A DNA stretch of 64,000 nucleotides from Nymphaea colorata (GCF_008831285.2 NC_045147.1:13432854-13496853), one strand, 5' to 3'. Numbered from the stretch's first letter, positions 12,219 to 23,680 are shown. The notes: generated from the sequence alone by a model not told the origin. Made by a program: numbers and translations.

Positions 12219-12416
12219 ATGCATGATCTTCTGTTCGGACATCGTAGGATCCACAGATCTAAGAGATGGTGTTTTCGTAGGACGTCATGGCTTTTATGTT
12301 TTTTATGGCGTATATGGACCATGAGAAACAAAGTCTTATTTAGAGAGCAACCGTATTACTTTCTGGTCCTCCTTTTCAACCTGCGTGACTTGACTGCTAT
12401 TGTGAAGACGTTTTAG
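12219..12416 (+). mobile_element. Remnant of a LINE reverse-transcriptase 3' end
   Basis: A 65-codon + strand stretch encodes a Trp/Arg-rich segment containing LWRIWTMRNKVLFRE. This resembles the C-terminal tail of plant LINE (non-LTR) polyproteins after the zinc-binding RT domain, where the pattern W-x-x-W-x-x-RN-x-x-x-F is usual. No RT or endonuclease core is visible nearby, as expected for a truncated copy. It directly abuts the malectin-like pseudogene, which is on the opposite strand. Confidence 0.45.
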
Positions 12417-14009
12417 CATTCATACGCTATTGCTAGATTCACTCAGCATTTTTGTTTCCAATTATTGTATGGCTTGCCATCGTTTTCTCTTAGATGTGTC
12501 CCGTTTTAATGAATTCGTTTTCAATTCTCTCTCTCTCTCTCTCTCTCTCTCTTACTCTGCATATAAATAAAATGGAATTGTTGATGAAGTCTGTGACCGC
12601 TTGGCAACCTGAGAGAAAATCATGATTACATATGCGTTACTCTTAGGGCCATTTGATAACAATAATAATTTGTTACTGTTTCATAAATATACTCCAAAGA
12701 TTAAAGCAGATTTGTGGAACACTGTCATATAATGTTCTTAAACTTGCCTCAGAGTGTATCATGAATATACCCTAAAGATCCTGATTTGTTTTGCTATGCT
12801 GCAATGAGACTAGAAAAAAAAAGGTACATTGATTTAAGACATCAGAACAAACTGTTTGTATTTGGGCTCTGAACGTAAAATGTACATCGATCTATCTGAT
12901 GGAACTCCAGGGATAAACTAGCTAGCCATGACAGTTATGCGATTGAGTTGTACTGTGCCCTAAAATTTACCAGCATTCTTTTCTATAAAATTTAGATGGA
13001 GCTACAATCGAGTCGTAAGAATGACAGCCGCTCCCTCTCGCTTCACTAGTTCTCCTCGATTGAGGCTCAATTCATGACACAGCAGCTCGAACTCCATTCT
13101 CATTCTTCACTAGTCAAGCCTAAGTTGTCGAATTACAGACACAACTTGTTCATGCTTTTCTCGTAAATTGTATTATTAATGTAATGGCAGGTCGAGCTTC
13201 AACTCGGTCAAACTAAGCTTGAGGTCATCAATATATTTTAATGATGGTAAATCTTATAAGTGCTTTTTTTTTTCTTGAAGTTAGAGGTTGTCTTATAAAC
13301 AAGTAGGTACCATACTCTCATGTACTAGACTTAGTGAGAGTTGAAGTTGTTTTGTAAACAAGTAGCCACCATACTCTCATGTCCGAGACTTGGTGAGAAT
13401 CATTTGGCAGTCAATTCCAAGGAGAACAGACAGTGAAGATTAAAGCCAGGGGATTATCATCAAAATGTGACCAACATAACCACGATACTACCAAATCTAC
13501 ACAAAGTGGCATTTTAATTTCAGATGTGTGATTAAGATTTCAAAAAAGTTTGATAATCGATGGTCAAAACTTTTTTTAAAGCTCACTTTAAATGTCTAAA
13601 AAATATGATCTTATATTCGTTTTCATAGTTTTGGGCATTAAGAATACACCTATATACTTGTTTTTTAAAGAGCAGAAATATGTGACTTGAACAGACTAAT
13701 ACCTGATAGGCTTATACCAGGCGCGCTGATCATTTCGTGATCTTCCCTTTAGTTTTGTTTGATGGATAGGGATGATCCTACCTGCCGAGAAATTTACCTG
13801 AAAATGCTGAAAGTTGAATTATTTCAAACATTCCCAAGCCATCGAAAGAACTCTTCGTTGGCGGTCGCCTCTCCCACTTTACCTCTGCGAACTCGAGTTT
13901 CCCGCGTCTATTGAAGTAGGAGATATGAACTCCAAGAAATGCGTCAGTCGGTTTGAAACTTTGGAGCTATTCTAAATCTCTCTCTCTCTCTCTTTGCGAA
14001 CAATTTCTG
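12417..14009. other. Spacer upstream of the PPR gene
   Basis: AT-rich spacer with a (CT)n run at about 12524-12552, a MITE-like patch near 12645-12790 (TTTGATAACAATAATAATTTG) resembling the repeat at 24.8 kb, and an imperfect direct repeat near 13270-13400 (motif about ACAAGTAG-CACCATACTCTCATGT). A second CT run at about 13976-13993 probably lies in the 5' leader of the PPR gene. Confidence 0.45.
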
Positions 14010-16256
14010 ATGTTTCTCCGCCACCATCACAGGATTCACAACTGCCTTATCTTCACTAGATTCAAGCTCTTGTTTCTTTCCTACCACTCTTCCGTTTCCC
14101 CTCTCTCCCTCCTATTCGCCCCTGAATACCACCCAAAAGCAGGAGGCGCGGAATTAATAGCCCAACGCCAGGGAGAATCAGAAGCAGAAGCAGAAGAACA
14201 AAGAGACCAAGGATGCAACAATCGATCCAGACGCAAGCGCAGAATCTCCCTCGCCATCTCCCAAATCATCAACAGCCGGCCATGGTCTCGGGATCTCGAA
14301 AACGCACTCCATCCACACACCTCTGCGCTCTCCACCACCGCCGTCGTCGAGATCCTCGAGCGCGTCAAGCTCCCTTCGAAATCTCTCCAATTTTTCAAGT
14401 GGGTGCAAGACAAAAGGTTCTCTCACAACGAGAAGACCTACTTCAAGATGATCGAGGTCCTCGGCCGCAGCCGGAACCTCAACGCCGCCCGCAACCTCCT
14501 CATGGGGATGCCCAGCCATGGCGTCCAATGGGAAGACCGGTTCTTCAATAGCCTAATGCGGAGTTACGCTAACGCCGGCCTGTTTCAGGAATCGATCAAG
14601 CTCTTCCAGAAGATGAAAGAGCTCGGAGTGTCCCCTTCTGTGTATACCTTCAACACCATCTTCTCAATTCTGCTACGCCGTGGTCGAACGAACATGGTCC
14701 GCGGCCTCTACGACGAAATGCTCCGCTCTGGAGTCAGCCCCGATGTCTTCACGTTCAATATCCTCATTAGGGGCTTCTGCCTGAACTCCATGGTCGATGA
14801 GGGGTTCAGGCTCTTCAATGAAATGGTGAAGCAGGGGTGTACCCCTGATATGGTTACATACAACACCCTTATAGATGGACTCTGCCGATCCGGAAAGGTC
14901 GCCAAGGGACATAATTTGATGAGAGCAATGAGGAGGAAGGGAGGGGAATTGATCCCCAACGTGGTTTCCTATACCACATTGATCAGGGGCTACTGTGAGA
15001 ATCAATCGATTGGTAACGCATTGGAACTGTTCGACGAAATGGTGGAGCAGGGATTGAAGCCAAATGAAATCACATATAATACCCTGATTCAGGGTCTGTG
15101 CGAGGCGAGGAAGCTGGACAAAATCAAAGAAATCTTGAAGGATGTCATGGACAGTGGTAGCTTCAAGCCTGATACTTGCACTTTCAATACGTTGATCAAT
15201 GCACATTGCAATGCAGGGAAGCTCAATGAAGCAGTGATGATATTCGGTAAGCTGTCAGAGCTGGGTGTTCAACCCGACTCTGCAACATACAGTGTTTTGA
15301 TTAGGAATCTATGCGTTAGATGCGAGTTTCAGAAGGCAGAGGAGTTCGTTGATGAGGTCATTAGGAGCAAGGTCCTTATCCAGGCCGAGGGATGTGTGCC
15401 CTTGGTTGCTTCTTACAACCCGGTGCTGGAGTACTTCTGTGAAAACGGGAAGGCAGAGAAGGCCGAGAGGTTGTTCAGACAGTTGCTCAAAAGGGGTACG
15501 CAGGATCCTTGCACTTTCCGGACATTGATACTAGGGCAATGCAAGGAGGGTAGGCCTGAAGCTGGGTATGAGCTGTTGGTGCTGATGTTGAGGAGGGACT
15601 TTGTACCTGATCTGGAGACTTACAGTACTCTGATAAATGGGTTTATAAAGAAGGATGATCCAGTTTATGCTCATAAGACTCTTCAGAAGATGTTAAAGAG
15701 TGAACATGTTCCTAGGACATCCACCTTCCATCAGATTTGTAGTGCTTTAGTTGCTGCAGGTAATGTTGTTGATGCAGCTTCTGTCATGAGGATGATGATT
15801 GACAAGAAAATTCGCCAGAATATCAATCTCTCGACAGATGTTGTGGCCGGCCTCTTTGCAAAGGGCCATGGGCATGATGCCCTTGAAGTTGTTCGAGCAC
15901 TATATGATAGTGGCTACTCTGTTAAGTTGGAAAGCATCGTTGATTTGCTTATTTGCAAGAGTAAATTTTCTGAGGCGCAGGTAATATTGATGTTTGGCTT
16001 GAATCATGACCATGAATTTGGCAGAGAGGTTTGTGGCAGAGTCATTACAGGTCTCTGTAAAAATGCGAAAGCTGAGGAAGCATTCTCTTTGTTCTATGAA
16101 ATAATTGAGAATGGAGAGTTGTCGAGCATGACTTCGATTAAACATTTGGCTATTTCACTTGAAATACAGGAAAAATCAAATGAAGCAGCTTTTGTTTCGA
16201 AGCGCATGGTGAGGGGTTACGTGACAGCAGCAAATGATGATCCTAAGTACAAGTAA
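14010..16256 (+). CDS. P-class pentatricopeptide repeat protein
   Basis: Intronless gene predicted to encode 748 residues. The N terminus (MFLRHHHRIHNCLIFTRF, basic and Ser/Leu-rich, almost no acid residues) looks like an organelle transit peptide. From about residue 135 there are at least 13 consecutive 35-residue PPR motifs with the canonical TYNTLIxGLC and GxxPD signatures, and no E or DYW extension, so it is P-class. Such proteins bind organellar RNA and affect its stability, splicing or translation. The repeat layout is reminiscent of Arabidopsis At1g02060 (chloroplast-predicted), but that orthology is a recollection, not a search. The start is the first in-frame ATG. Upstream in-frame sequence is open but has only a TTG and is coded by a CT microsatellite. 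The intact frame and lack of introns are typical of the family. Confidence 0.92.
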   Translation: MFLRHHHRIHNCLIFTRFKLLFLSYHSSVSPLSLLFAPEYHPKAGGAELIAQRQGESEAEAEEQRDQGCNNRSRRKRRISLAISQIINSRPWSRDLENALHPHTSALSTTAVVEILERVKLPSKSLQFFKWVQDKRFSHNEKTYFKMIEVLGRSRNLNAARNLLMGMPSHGVQWEDRFFNSLMRSYANAGLFQESIKLFQKMKELGVSPSVYTFNTIFSILLRRGRTNMVRGLYDEMLRSGVSPDVFTFNILIRGFCLNSMVDEGFRLFNEMVKQGCTPDMVTYNTLIDGLCRSGKVAKGHNLMRAMRRKGGELIPNVVSYTTLIRGYCENQSIGNALELFDEMVEQGLKPNEITYNTLIQGLCEARKLDKIKEILKDVMDSGSFKPDTCTFNTLINAHCNAGKLNEAVMIFGKLSELGVQPDSATYSVLIRNLCVRCEFQKAEEFVDEVIRSKVLIQAEGCVPLVASYNPVLEYFCENGKAEKAERLFRQLLKRGTQDPCTFRTLILGQCKEGRPEAGYELLVLMLRRDFVPDLETYSTLINGFIKKDDPVYAHKTLQKMLKSEHVPRTSTFHQICSALVAAGNVVDAASVMRMMIDKKIRQNINLSTDVVAGLFAKGHGHDALEVVRALYDSGYSVKLESIVDLLICKSKFSEAQVILMFGLNHDHEFGREVCGRVITGLCKNAKAEEAFSLFYEIIENGELSSMTSIKHLAISLEIQEKSNEAAFVSKRMVRGYVTAANDDPKYK

Positions 16257-17541
16257 TGCAGTCCCTCAGAAATCTGCTTCAGACAATTGTTCGAAAAGAG
16301 TGTACACAGAAAGTTGGGGTGTCACTTCGGAAATGCGCTCATCCTAACCATAAGCCTGTTGCTGCACTATTGCATTTTGAAGATGTGCTCAACCTATTAT
16401 GTTAGCAGGTAGTTTTGTAATTTATACCATCTCTGCTGACTTGCCAAATTGTTAACATATATAAAGCGAATAACTTTTGCGGTCAAATTGAATTTTACAT
16501 GTGTGCCCCCTACTTGAAATTCTGACTCTGCCACGGATTTTGTCCCTACAGGTCTTGTGCTTCTAGGAATCTTTGAGGTTCTTTTCTGTCATATGATTCG
16601 TTAAACTTTAAGGCCTTCTGTCAGTTCTTTCCCGTATTATATAGAGTACCAGTAAACGGTTTGATTACTTCCTACGTTGTATTAGGAAATTACAAGACTG
16701 TGATGTAGCTTGCTTACTTTGACATCATAATTGTTGCATGGCCTGCTGATCAAGTTCAGTCTATGTTCCTGACTTATATATCTGTCGTTATGTGTCACAA
16801 AACATGCACAAGTTCAAGTGGTATGTGCACCTGCATTCCCAGCCATGTAGCTCAGGTTGCCATCAAGAGGTAATCTTCTTTTTGCCTTTTTTCTTCAATC
16901 TTTGAGCTAGTTATTGACCTCCGGCGTGGTTACAGAAGTAGCAAAACAGGTTCAAAACTTAGGATACATTAAGAAGCGGGAAGCAGTAGGAAAAAGCAGC
17001 ATCCGACCATGTTCCCTTATCAACCTTCAGAAATATGAAGGCATGTGTGAATATACCCTAGGATTGCTCCGATGGATTTCATGGGCTAAGCATCTTTAGA
17101 TGGACTAGACAAGAACAAACATCCACATGGTTCTGCCTCTCGTGCACTTACTGTTGGCATTCATCGACATCCTTCTCAAACTCGTCTCTGCGAGTGGTAT
17201 TCGAAACCAAAGTCCAATTGAGAATATATTTTTGAATTACAGTATCAGAAATGTGCCTTTCTCTACCAACTTCGATTCATGAACCAGACAGAACAAGCAA
17301 AAAAGAAGAACCAAAACAAAGAGCAGAGTCAAGAAGAAGTACCAATTGCCTCTTTATTCATTCAATGAATTCAATGTATTCAAGTCAAGTCAGTTTCTAT
17401 AGCAGCTCTCACCAATACACTCTTTTCGCATAAATACATGAACCAGAAAAGACAAAATCTCGGAAATCCTGCTCGAAACTATTATAGAAGATTTTCCAAT
17501 GAATTAATACCAAACAGAAAAATGGGAAGAAAACACTGGGA
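16257..17541. other. Convergent intergenic region, PPR to Nudix-like gene
   Basis: Holds the 3' ends of two converging genes. No coding sequence is recognised. Poly(A)-like AT-rich motifs occur on both strands, for example ATATATAAAGCGAATAA near 16456. Confidence 0.5.
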
Positions 17542-18339
17542 CTAATGAAAACCTTCTGAGGCTTCTTCGCAAGGAGTCCACTTCCAGAAATGCCTTCTCA
17601 CGACCACCGCACCCTCCGCTAGCCTGCCGGAGCCGACGTACTCGTCCTCCTCCTCCGTGAAAAACTCGCCCTCTGGCAACCCTTCCTCCACGATGGCGTC
17701 CACCGAATGCAAGATATAGCAGGCGGGCATCCCCGGGTAAGACACGGAGTTCCTCTCCTCCACCCTCCTCGAGTACGACTCCATCAGCACCCGAACCCCT
17801 TGGCCGGAGCGAAGGACGGAGCCCAATTCCTCGCGGATGGCCCTGAGTACGGCTTCGCACACGGTCTCGCCTGGCCTCATTTTCTCCGAAAGCGGGCGGC
17901 GGCGGGGCCGCACGGTGCCATCGCTGAGCTCCTGGTGGGATTCGATGAGGACGTCGCCGGCTGCGTTGTGGATGCGGACGGCAGCGACGTTGACGGTACG
18001 GCGGGGCGGGACGGAATCCTGGAGGAGGGCCTCGCCGTGGGCGAGCTCGAGCCAGAGGTTGGAGACGTTCTTGGTGCCGGGCTTGACTCCCCAGCTGGGG
18101 AGATCTCTGGGAAGCCTAGGCCTCAGCCAGTCAGAAAGGGTCTGGGGGGAGGAGAAGCTCTGCGCCGACACGAAGGCGCTTCCGGTGGAAGCCGCAGGGA
18201 TTGTGGCGGTGGACATGGAAGGCAGGTGGTGGATCTGCGCCTTGAGGAGAAGGTGGTGGCGTTGGGATTTGTTGACGGCGACGAAGGCGAGGGCTGCTAG
18301 GAAATCTGCAGAGATTGAGTGGCTGTGAGGCTTGATCAT
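17542..18339 (-). CDS. Nudix-like hydrolase-domain protein, plant-specific
   Basis: Single-exon gene predicted to encode 265 residues. The first 65 or so residues are rich in Ser, Ala, His and basic residues and could be an organelle transit peptide. The central part (about 116-175) resembles a Nudix fold: strands around VNVAAVRIHN and VLIESHQELSDG, then a Nudix-box-like helix at about 151-173 (SEKMRPGETVCEAVLRAIREELG). The E..E.A..R..REELG part is kept, but the leading Gly-Gly of the canonical box is absent. The C-terminal part (YILHSVDAIVEEGLPEGEF, FWKWTP) is acidic and Trp-containing. Canonical Nudix enzymes hydrolyse nucleoside diphosphate derivatives with Mg bound by the REx2EE Glu residues. 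Substrate is unknown here and catalysis is uncertain. I chose the ATG at 18339; an upstream in-frame ATG at 18432 would add 31 residues coded partly by a GA repeat. High GC marks the exon against AT-rich flanks. Confidence 0.75.
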   Translation of the reverse strand: MIKPHSHSISADFLAALAFVAVNKSQRHHLLLKAQIHHLPSMSTATIPAASTGSAFVSAQSFSSPQTLSDWLRPRLPRDLPSWGVKPGTKNVSNLWLELAHGEALLQDSVPPRRTVNVAAVRIHNAAGDVLIESHQELSDGTVRPRRRPLSEKMRPGETVCEAVLRAIREELGSVLRSGQGVRVLMESYSRRVEERNSVSYPGMPACYILHSVDAIVEEGLPEGEFFTEEEDEYVGSGRLAEGAVVVRRHFWKWTPCEEASEGFH

Positions 18340-18450
18340 GGCAGACACGAAACCCTGGCTACCCTCTGTCTCTCTCTCTCGATGCGGCGTGGTGCGTGCG
18401 TGCACACTAATATAGCAACACACGCTGAACAATTAATCGGAAATATTATG

Positions 18451-18460
18451 GCCTTTAAAT
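18451..18460 (-). promoter_or_regulatory. Candidate TATA box of the Nudix-like gene
   Basis: On the reverse strand CTATTTAAAGG lies about 115 bp upstream of the chosen start codon. The position is reasonable, but this is motif evidence only. Confidence 0.3.
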
Positions 18461-20018
18461 AGATCGACTGTGAAGAGGAAATCGATAAAAAAACGAGACA
18501 AGGATGGAAGCAGGAAGCATCTCGATTCAAACATCAACCCAGTCTTCCTGTCCTCCAATAACTCCAATATCGCAGCATTCGTATTAGAAAGTTCTACGGG
18601 TTATTTGAGTATTGGCTTTCACTTGTAAGTTGGTTTTTCTACAATCTTATTACATGTTTTTGGTTTTGCTTCACGAAAACAAAAAAAAGCCAATCAAATG
18701 CTTTTATTTGATCACTAAGGAAAGAAAATCAGATTTCGTAAAAAAAACGACCAATATCTGTTTACTGATCATATATGAATGTTCTTATCAAAGTCAACTA
18801 CTTGAATTCAGATTCAGATCAAATATCTGATAATATCTGGATCACTGACATCCCTAAGAGTATTTATACGACTAGAAAAGTTCACCTTTGAGACATGGTT
18901 GATCAAATTCACTACAGTAAAAGTTTAAAACTGAGCTCAACATGTTTCTTTGGGCAACCTGTATTTGTAAACTGTCAGCCACTAACACTTGATTTGAATC
19001 TTATATTACATTAAGGGTAATTCAACCTCGTAAAACGGCAAGTAAAGCCATACTAACCATGAATCTGAACCCCATATTTGAAGTCGTATGTGCAACTTAT
19101 TTTTGCTTTCTCTTCCTCTTGCTTCTACTTTGTCCCTTGCACCTTTCTCCTGTCTGAAAAATCTGAACACAGGATTGGTTTTGGGCGGGGCTAGAGGAAG
19201 GCACCGTGAAGCAAGGGAACTGGCTCTTTTGACCCGGAATTCCAATAGCAAACGCAGGCAGTTTCTTCTGTACCTTCTCAGAAGCATGACCCGTCCGGCA
19301 AGCGAAGTTATACACCAAGATTTTTTTGTTCAACGAGGGAGACGTCCTTGTTCAAATACGTAGAAGCTGCAACATCACAATATCTGTTGGTTTCCAATTC
19401 TGAGTGCATTTTCTCGGCATAATAAACCCATTGGTCGGAATGATCGTCTCGTCATTTCGGGATTTGGACTTGTGATCTCTCGCCAACCCCATGTTTTGGA
19501 TCACTTCCTTCTTTCCATTATCTCTCCCTTGTTTGGGAATGTTAAGGGCGCGTTTAAATTCTGGAGAAGTTTTTGCAAACAATTTTGTCTTCTTTTCAAG
19601 TTAGAGCCCTCAGCCATCTCATCATCCTATATTTCATAAACCAACATGATGTTTTTGAAATGTGTATTATAGAAATATGTGTTTCAAAAGTGTGAATTAA
19701 TGTTCTCCTTATCAAATGCCTTCTATGGGATTAGACACCTAATATGGAGATAGCAACTCACCATCTAATTCGCCAGAAGGCTTTAGCATTCATTACTCCA
19801 TTCAAAACAACCAAAGAATAGGAGAGCTATAATACATTCAATGTGACAAATTTGCACACTTGGTAAAAGATATAACAAGAGGTTGCAGTTCAACATCCCA
19901 ATCACCTTAAAGTTTATAGGTTATGAGGCTTCAAGGTCTAGGGCTGCTTTGGGACTTGAGTGGTTTTATGGTATATCATTCACGAACACAAGTGTCGCAT
20001 TAATGCTAAGCTCCCACA
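18461..20018. other. AT-rich spacer
   Basis: No gene is recognised. A GC-richer patch at 19088-19363 is open on both strands (about 90 codons +, 78 codons -), but neither product resembles a known family. It may be a decayed exon. Confidence 0.4.
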
Positions 20019-20407
20019 TCAGGGATCCTGCAGCTGGCCTTTTGGGGAGGCCACAGAAGCACGGAACGGTGGCGTCGTCTCGGACGAGGAGGAGCCACTG
20101 CGGGATCCAAGATTCTGGCAACTCTTCTGTCTCGACTCGCTGGTATCTGAACCGGCGTCTTCTCTGCTCCCCTCCTCCTGGATTGTGAAGAGGGCCATCA
20201 GCTCCAAGTCGAGGTCTGACAGAGAAGCTTCCTCTTCCACTTCTTCATCGTTGGAAAAATCGCAGCTGGATCCGTGGATCCACCACCGGTGACCTTCTTT
20301 GTCTTACAATTCCTCATTATGAAGACAACTTGGGCTGTACAAAGGAGAAAGATTAGTGAAAAAAATGCCACCGAAAGCATCATCCGCAACTTGTCCAGGC
20401 CAGCCAT
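20019..20407 (-). pseudogene. Small membrane-anchored protein gene broken by a frame change
   Basis: From an ATG at 20407 the reverse strand encodes an N terminus with one hydrophobic segment (MLSVAFFSLIFLLCTAQVVFI) followed by a basic stretch. That frame closes at 20198. A second reverse-strand frame, open from about 20310 down to 20019, encodes an acidic Ser-rich region (NDEEVEEEASLSDLDLELMALFTIQEE, later SSSSETTPPFRASVASP). The hydrophobic anchor, then FTIxEE, then ETPPF-x-SVASP order recalls a family of short plant transmembrane proteins of unknown function, so I infer one ancestral gene. Either a frameshift lies around 20250-20320, or a very short intron (a GTAAGA donor is present near 20313) is removed. 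An intron would be about 40 bp, shorter than usual, so a pseudogene is preferred. Confidence 0.45.
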
Positions 20408-20526
20408 AGCACGATATGAATACACTAATTAAGCCATTAACCGGCATCTTGAAGATGGTAGCTCTCATTGTTCATACGTAAAGAGAGAGATGCATGGTGT
20501 CTATCATAAAATAGGGCAGCAAGCAG

Positions 20527-20699
20527 TGGCGTAGCCACATGGTGGCTGGTGAGGACAGTTGCCCACACCATCTCACAAAATTAACTTAATATATATGTTA
20601 ATGTCTTGATATATTTGATTGTTATACATGTAAGTGCCTCAAAGATATTAAAGGTATTAAACGAGTATCTCAACCAAAAAAAATTCTAGCTCCACTAGT
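20527..20699. mobile_element. Small TIR element (MITE-like)
   Basis: About 173 bp beginning TGGCGTAGCCAC and ending with the imperfect inverse GCTCCACTAGT. It is flanked by the direct repeat AGCAG at 20522-20526 and 20700-20704, extendable to AGCAGTG. The ends resemble the common plant short-element terminus TGGCGGAGCCA. There is no coding capacity. A more decayed relative may lie in the DMR6-like intron at about 37155-37495. Confidence 0.45.
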
Positions 20700-21879
20700 A
20701 GCAGTGAGGTTAACGAAAGTGAATGCTGTAAACTAAGCTAGTGTACCAAACTGTAGAGCACCAGCAAAAAGGTGTCAAGGGACTCCACCCACATTGAACT
20801 TCCACCTACTGGTAGAAAAAAGAATGCCCGGAACTAGCTGCTGGTCTTTCTGGATCCCGTCATGGTTGTATCTTTATGTGGATTCCAGAAGAACCTTTCT
20901 AGATAGCCGCACCTTTTCCTAATAGAAAAGGTCTCTCTTAGGGTGTGCAACTTTCAGGCGAAGGCTTTTATAATTCTAAGAACCTGGACAGGGCAGCTGA
21001 TAATAATACTAACATAGTGTTTTGATTATGAATCTGGACGACTGTGCCAAAGATTGGGGGATGTTCATGCATGAAACGCTAGAGGATAATGCTCATGGAA
21101 TCTGCTTCAATTTTTATAATAGATTCATGAAAAGCGATACCGTATGAATGTTTCCACTGCTCGATAGATAAACGACAAAAGTGCCTTTTGAAGAGAAGAA
21201 AGAAACACCTTGTAGGGATAAAGTTAGAAACAACTAGTTATATTTGGGGCCAATGTCTGACTCCATTAATATGTCAACTCATCTCAAACATGCAAAGACC
21301 CATAACTGTGTTCGAGTAGCTTGGCTTCTTGTTCACCCTTAGTGGTAATACCAACCAATGGCTCGCGAGCAAGAATTTTAAATAAAGAAGAAAGCATAGT
21401 GGCAACAACCCATTAGAATTTTGTGACGCCATATGCGATACACTTACTATATCACCAAGTTTGGAAACTAAAATATAGTGTCATGTTAACATCTTCATGA
21501 GGTCCTATCTAGTGAGCCCATCAATAATGTAACAACCATATATACATATATAAAGCCGGACAATATAAAAATTGAAAATGCAGATCAGGTATGTATGGGT
21601 AACAAAACTACTAGGGAAGGTGAATCCTTCTATTTTTTTTCTTTTTTTTGAAATGAAGGTGGGTCCAAACTAAGGGTGGGCAAGAGAACTGGTATTCAAA
21701 AGGGTAGTCAGGTATCTCATCCGTGAAGAGTTGGGTTTGGGTTGGTTATTTGACACCTGAGTTGACCTGATTAAAAAAACTCATCAGGCCAGGCTGGCTT
21801 TAGTCGAGCCTTCGAGCATTGGAGGCTCGACTCCGTCTGATGTATTTAATTAAAACTTATTTCTTCATATTTTTATTTT

Positions 21880-21984
<105 letters not shown>

Positions 21985-23129
21985 GCATCGGACCAAACCA
22001 AACCTGACTTGGTCGAACCTTAGGCCGGGCCAGGCTGATGTCCAGCCTTAACTCTGCCAATCAAATCTTTGGAAGCCACCACTGTCAAGAAGCTTCAAAT
22101 AATAAAATGACAGGATTAAGACTCCAAATCAAGGTTTTGAAGTCGACCACCCTTTGGCATATTTTTGTTATGTTTTTGGGTCGAACGGACAGTGAAACAA
22201 GGCAACCACACCAAGTGAAAGGAGAAAAAGAAACGCGGGAAACAGACACACAATTATAATGAAAAAGGGAACTAATTAAACTGCCGCAGGATCAGATCCA
22301 AGGTGGTTGTAGCACGAGGTGTGTCTGTGCTAGTTAACGCATGTTATATTTCTTGAGTCAGCCAAAATTATTTTTTAAAAAAAGTCATTTTCTAGAAAAA
22401 ATGAAAAAAAACTATAAAAATATAAAATATCTTTAAAAAATATAAAAAATAGTTAAAAGTTGATATGTTACACTGTTAAATATTTTTTTTTCAATATAAT
22501 TAGCCACAGAGTCGAATCAGTCTGCCATCGATTTGCCGATTGAAGCCGATTCTGATAATATAGATCAACGGTGCTACAATTCCTTGTGTTTAATTGCCTT
22601 CTCAAACCCCAGGTTGAGAGCTGTGGATTTCAAATGCAGACGTTCCTCTTACGCTTTCTCGATACAAAAAATATAAAATAAGGATCGCATAATTTAGTTT
22701 GATGAATCATGGATTTTATCATGGATCTTTTGCCACATGGGCAAAGGCGTGTCACGTTGAAATAATCAAATGCCACTAACTGATAATCAAAAATGAAAAT
22801 TAAGCATAAAGCAGCAAACAAGAATTCCACTCATGATCAATTACATATTTCATCGTCTGTACATATGAAGGAGTGCTCTTTAGTCTTTACAACTTTCTCT
22901 AAAGCACCAAGAAGAGAATTGAGATAGAAGACTCCATGAAACTCTACCTACCAGACACGATTATAATGGAGTTTTTTTTTTTTTTTGTTTAGGAGTGACG
23001 CAGCCCACTGTTTTCCATCTTCATGGAAATGGTCGACAATGCTCACATATTACTCCTACTCTAATAATCCTACTTCAACGTTTAGCTTTACAACATGGAA
23101 AATTTAAAATCTTCAAGTTAGATGGAAAA

Positions 23130-23657
23130 TTAGTTCTCCATTACAAGAGTGTCCGCGAATAAGTAAGATATCTGGTCGACCAACCACGAATAATGGTCAT
23201 CTGCATCAGAATCGGCAGCCATTAGAGGGAGGAGGGGAGACCTACACAAGGGGCAGGTATGCTGTCCTTGGTCCACCCACTTATCCAAGCACCTCTGGTG
23301 GAAGGCATGCCTACAATTGTGCAATTTCCTCACCTTGTCCCTTCTCTCTATGCTGCACAAGCAAACACAACAGGCAGCCCTCTGCTCCTGCTTGCACTGC
23401 TCCTCGGCCATGCGAAGGAAGTGGCCGAATTCCATCACTTCTAGCGTCTTCTTGATCATCTGGGAGCTTGGCACCGGCGATCCACCGCAGGGCGTTTGCT
23501 CCTGCTCATGCCAAGACTCATCAACAGCATGAACAAGATGATCAAGTTGCGAGAAGAGCCACGCGGTTAGAAGCTTGAGCGGGGTTAGTAAGTGAAATGA
23601 TTCCAACATAAGCGTTGGTATAAGGATGCCATAAGTAACAGTAGAAGGAAAAGCCAT
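23130..23657 (-). CDS. BRH1-like RING-H2 E3 ubiquitin ligase
   Basis: Single-exon 175-residue protein. The N terminus (MAFPSTVTYGILIPTLMLESFHLL) is hydrophobic, as in the BRH1/XERICO group of short RING proteins, and may associate with membranes. A complete RING-H2 domain spans 96-138: C96, C99, C115, H117, H120, C123, C135 and C138 give the C3H2C3 pattern, with the canonical W127 and CPLCRSP ending. Such proteins transfer ubiquitin from an E2 to a substrate. Relatives act in brassinosteroid, ABA or stress responses, but the substrate here is unknown. Length and layout match the family. The start ATG fits the conserved MxFP opening. The 5' leader contains a (GAA/TTC)n repeat and an upstream ATG. 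Confidence 0.9.
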   Translation of the reverse strand: MAFPSTVTYGILIPTLMLESFHLLTPLKLLTAWLFSQLDHLVHAVDESWHEQEQTPCGGSPVPSSQMIKKTLEVMEFGHFLRMAEEQCKQEQRAACCVCLCSIERRDKVRKLHNCRHAFHQRCLDKWVDQGQHTCPLCRSPLLPLMAADSDADDHYSWLVDQISYLFADTLVMEN

Positions 23658-23680
23658 AAATACATATATCTGTATATGAT

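Noticed and set aside
13953-14009. Extending the PPR protein 19 residues upstream
   Set aside because: The extension starts at a TTG, not an ATG, and is coded mainly by a CT microsatellite. The first in-frame ATG is at 14010.
14081-15206. Reverse-strand open frames under the PPR gene
   Set aside because: They are shadows of GC-rich coding sequence on the other strand, with no family resemblance.
17707-18328. + strand open frames over the Nudix-like gene
   Set aside because: GC-rich antisense shadows. The reverse-strand frame alone has recognisable motifs.
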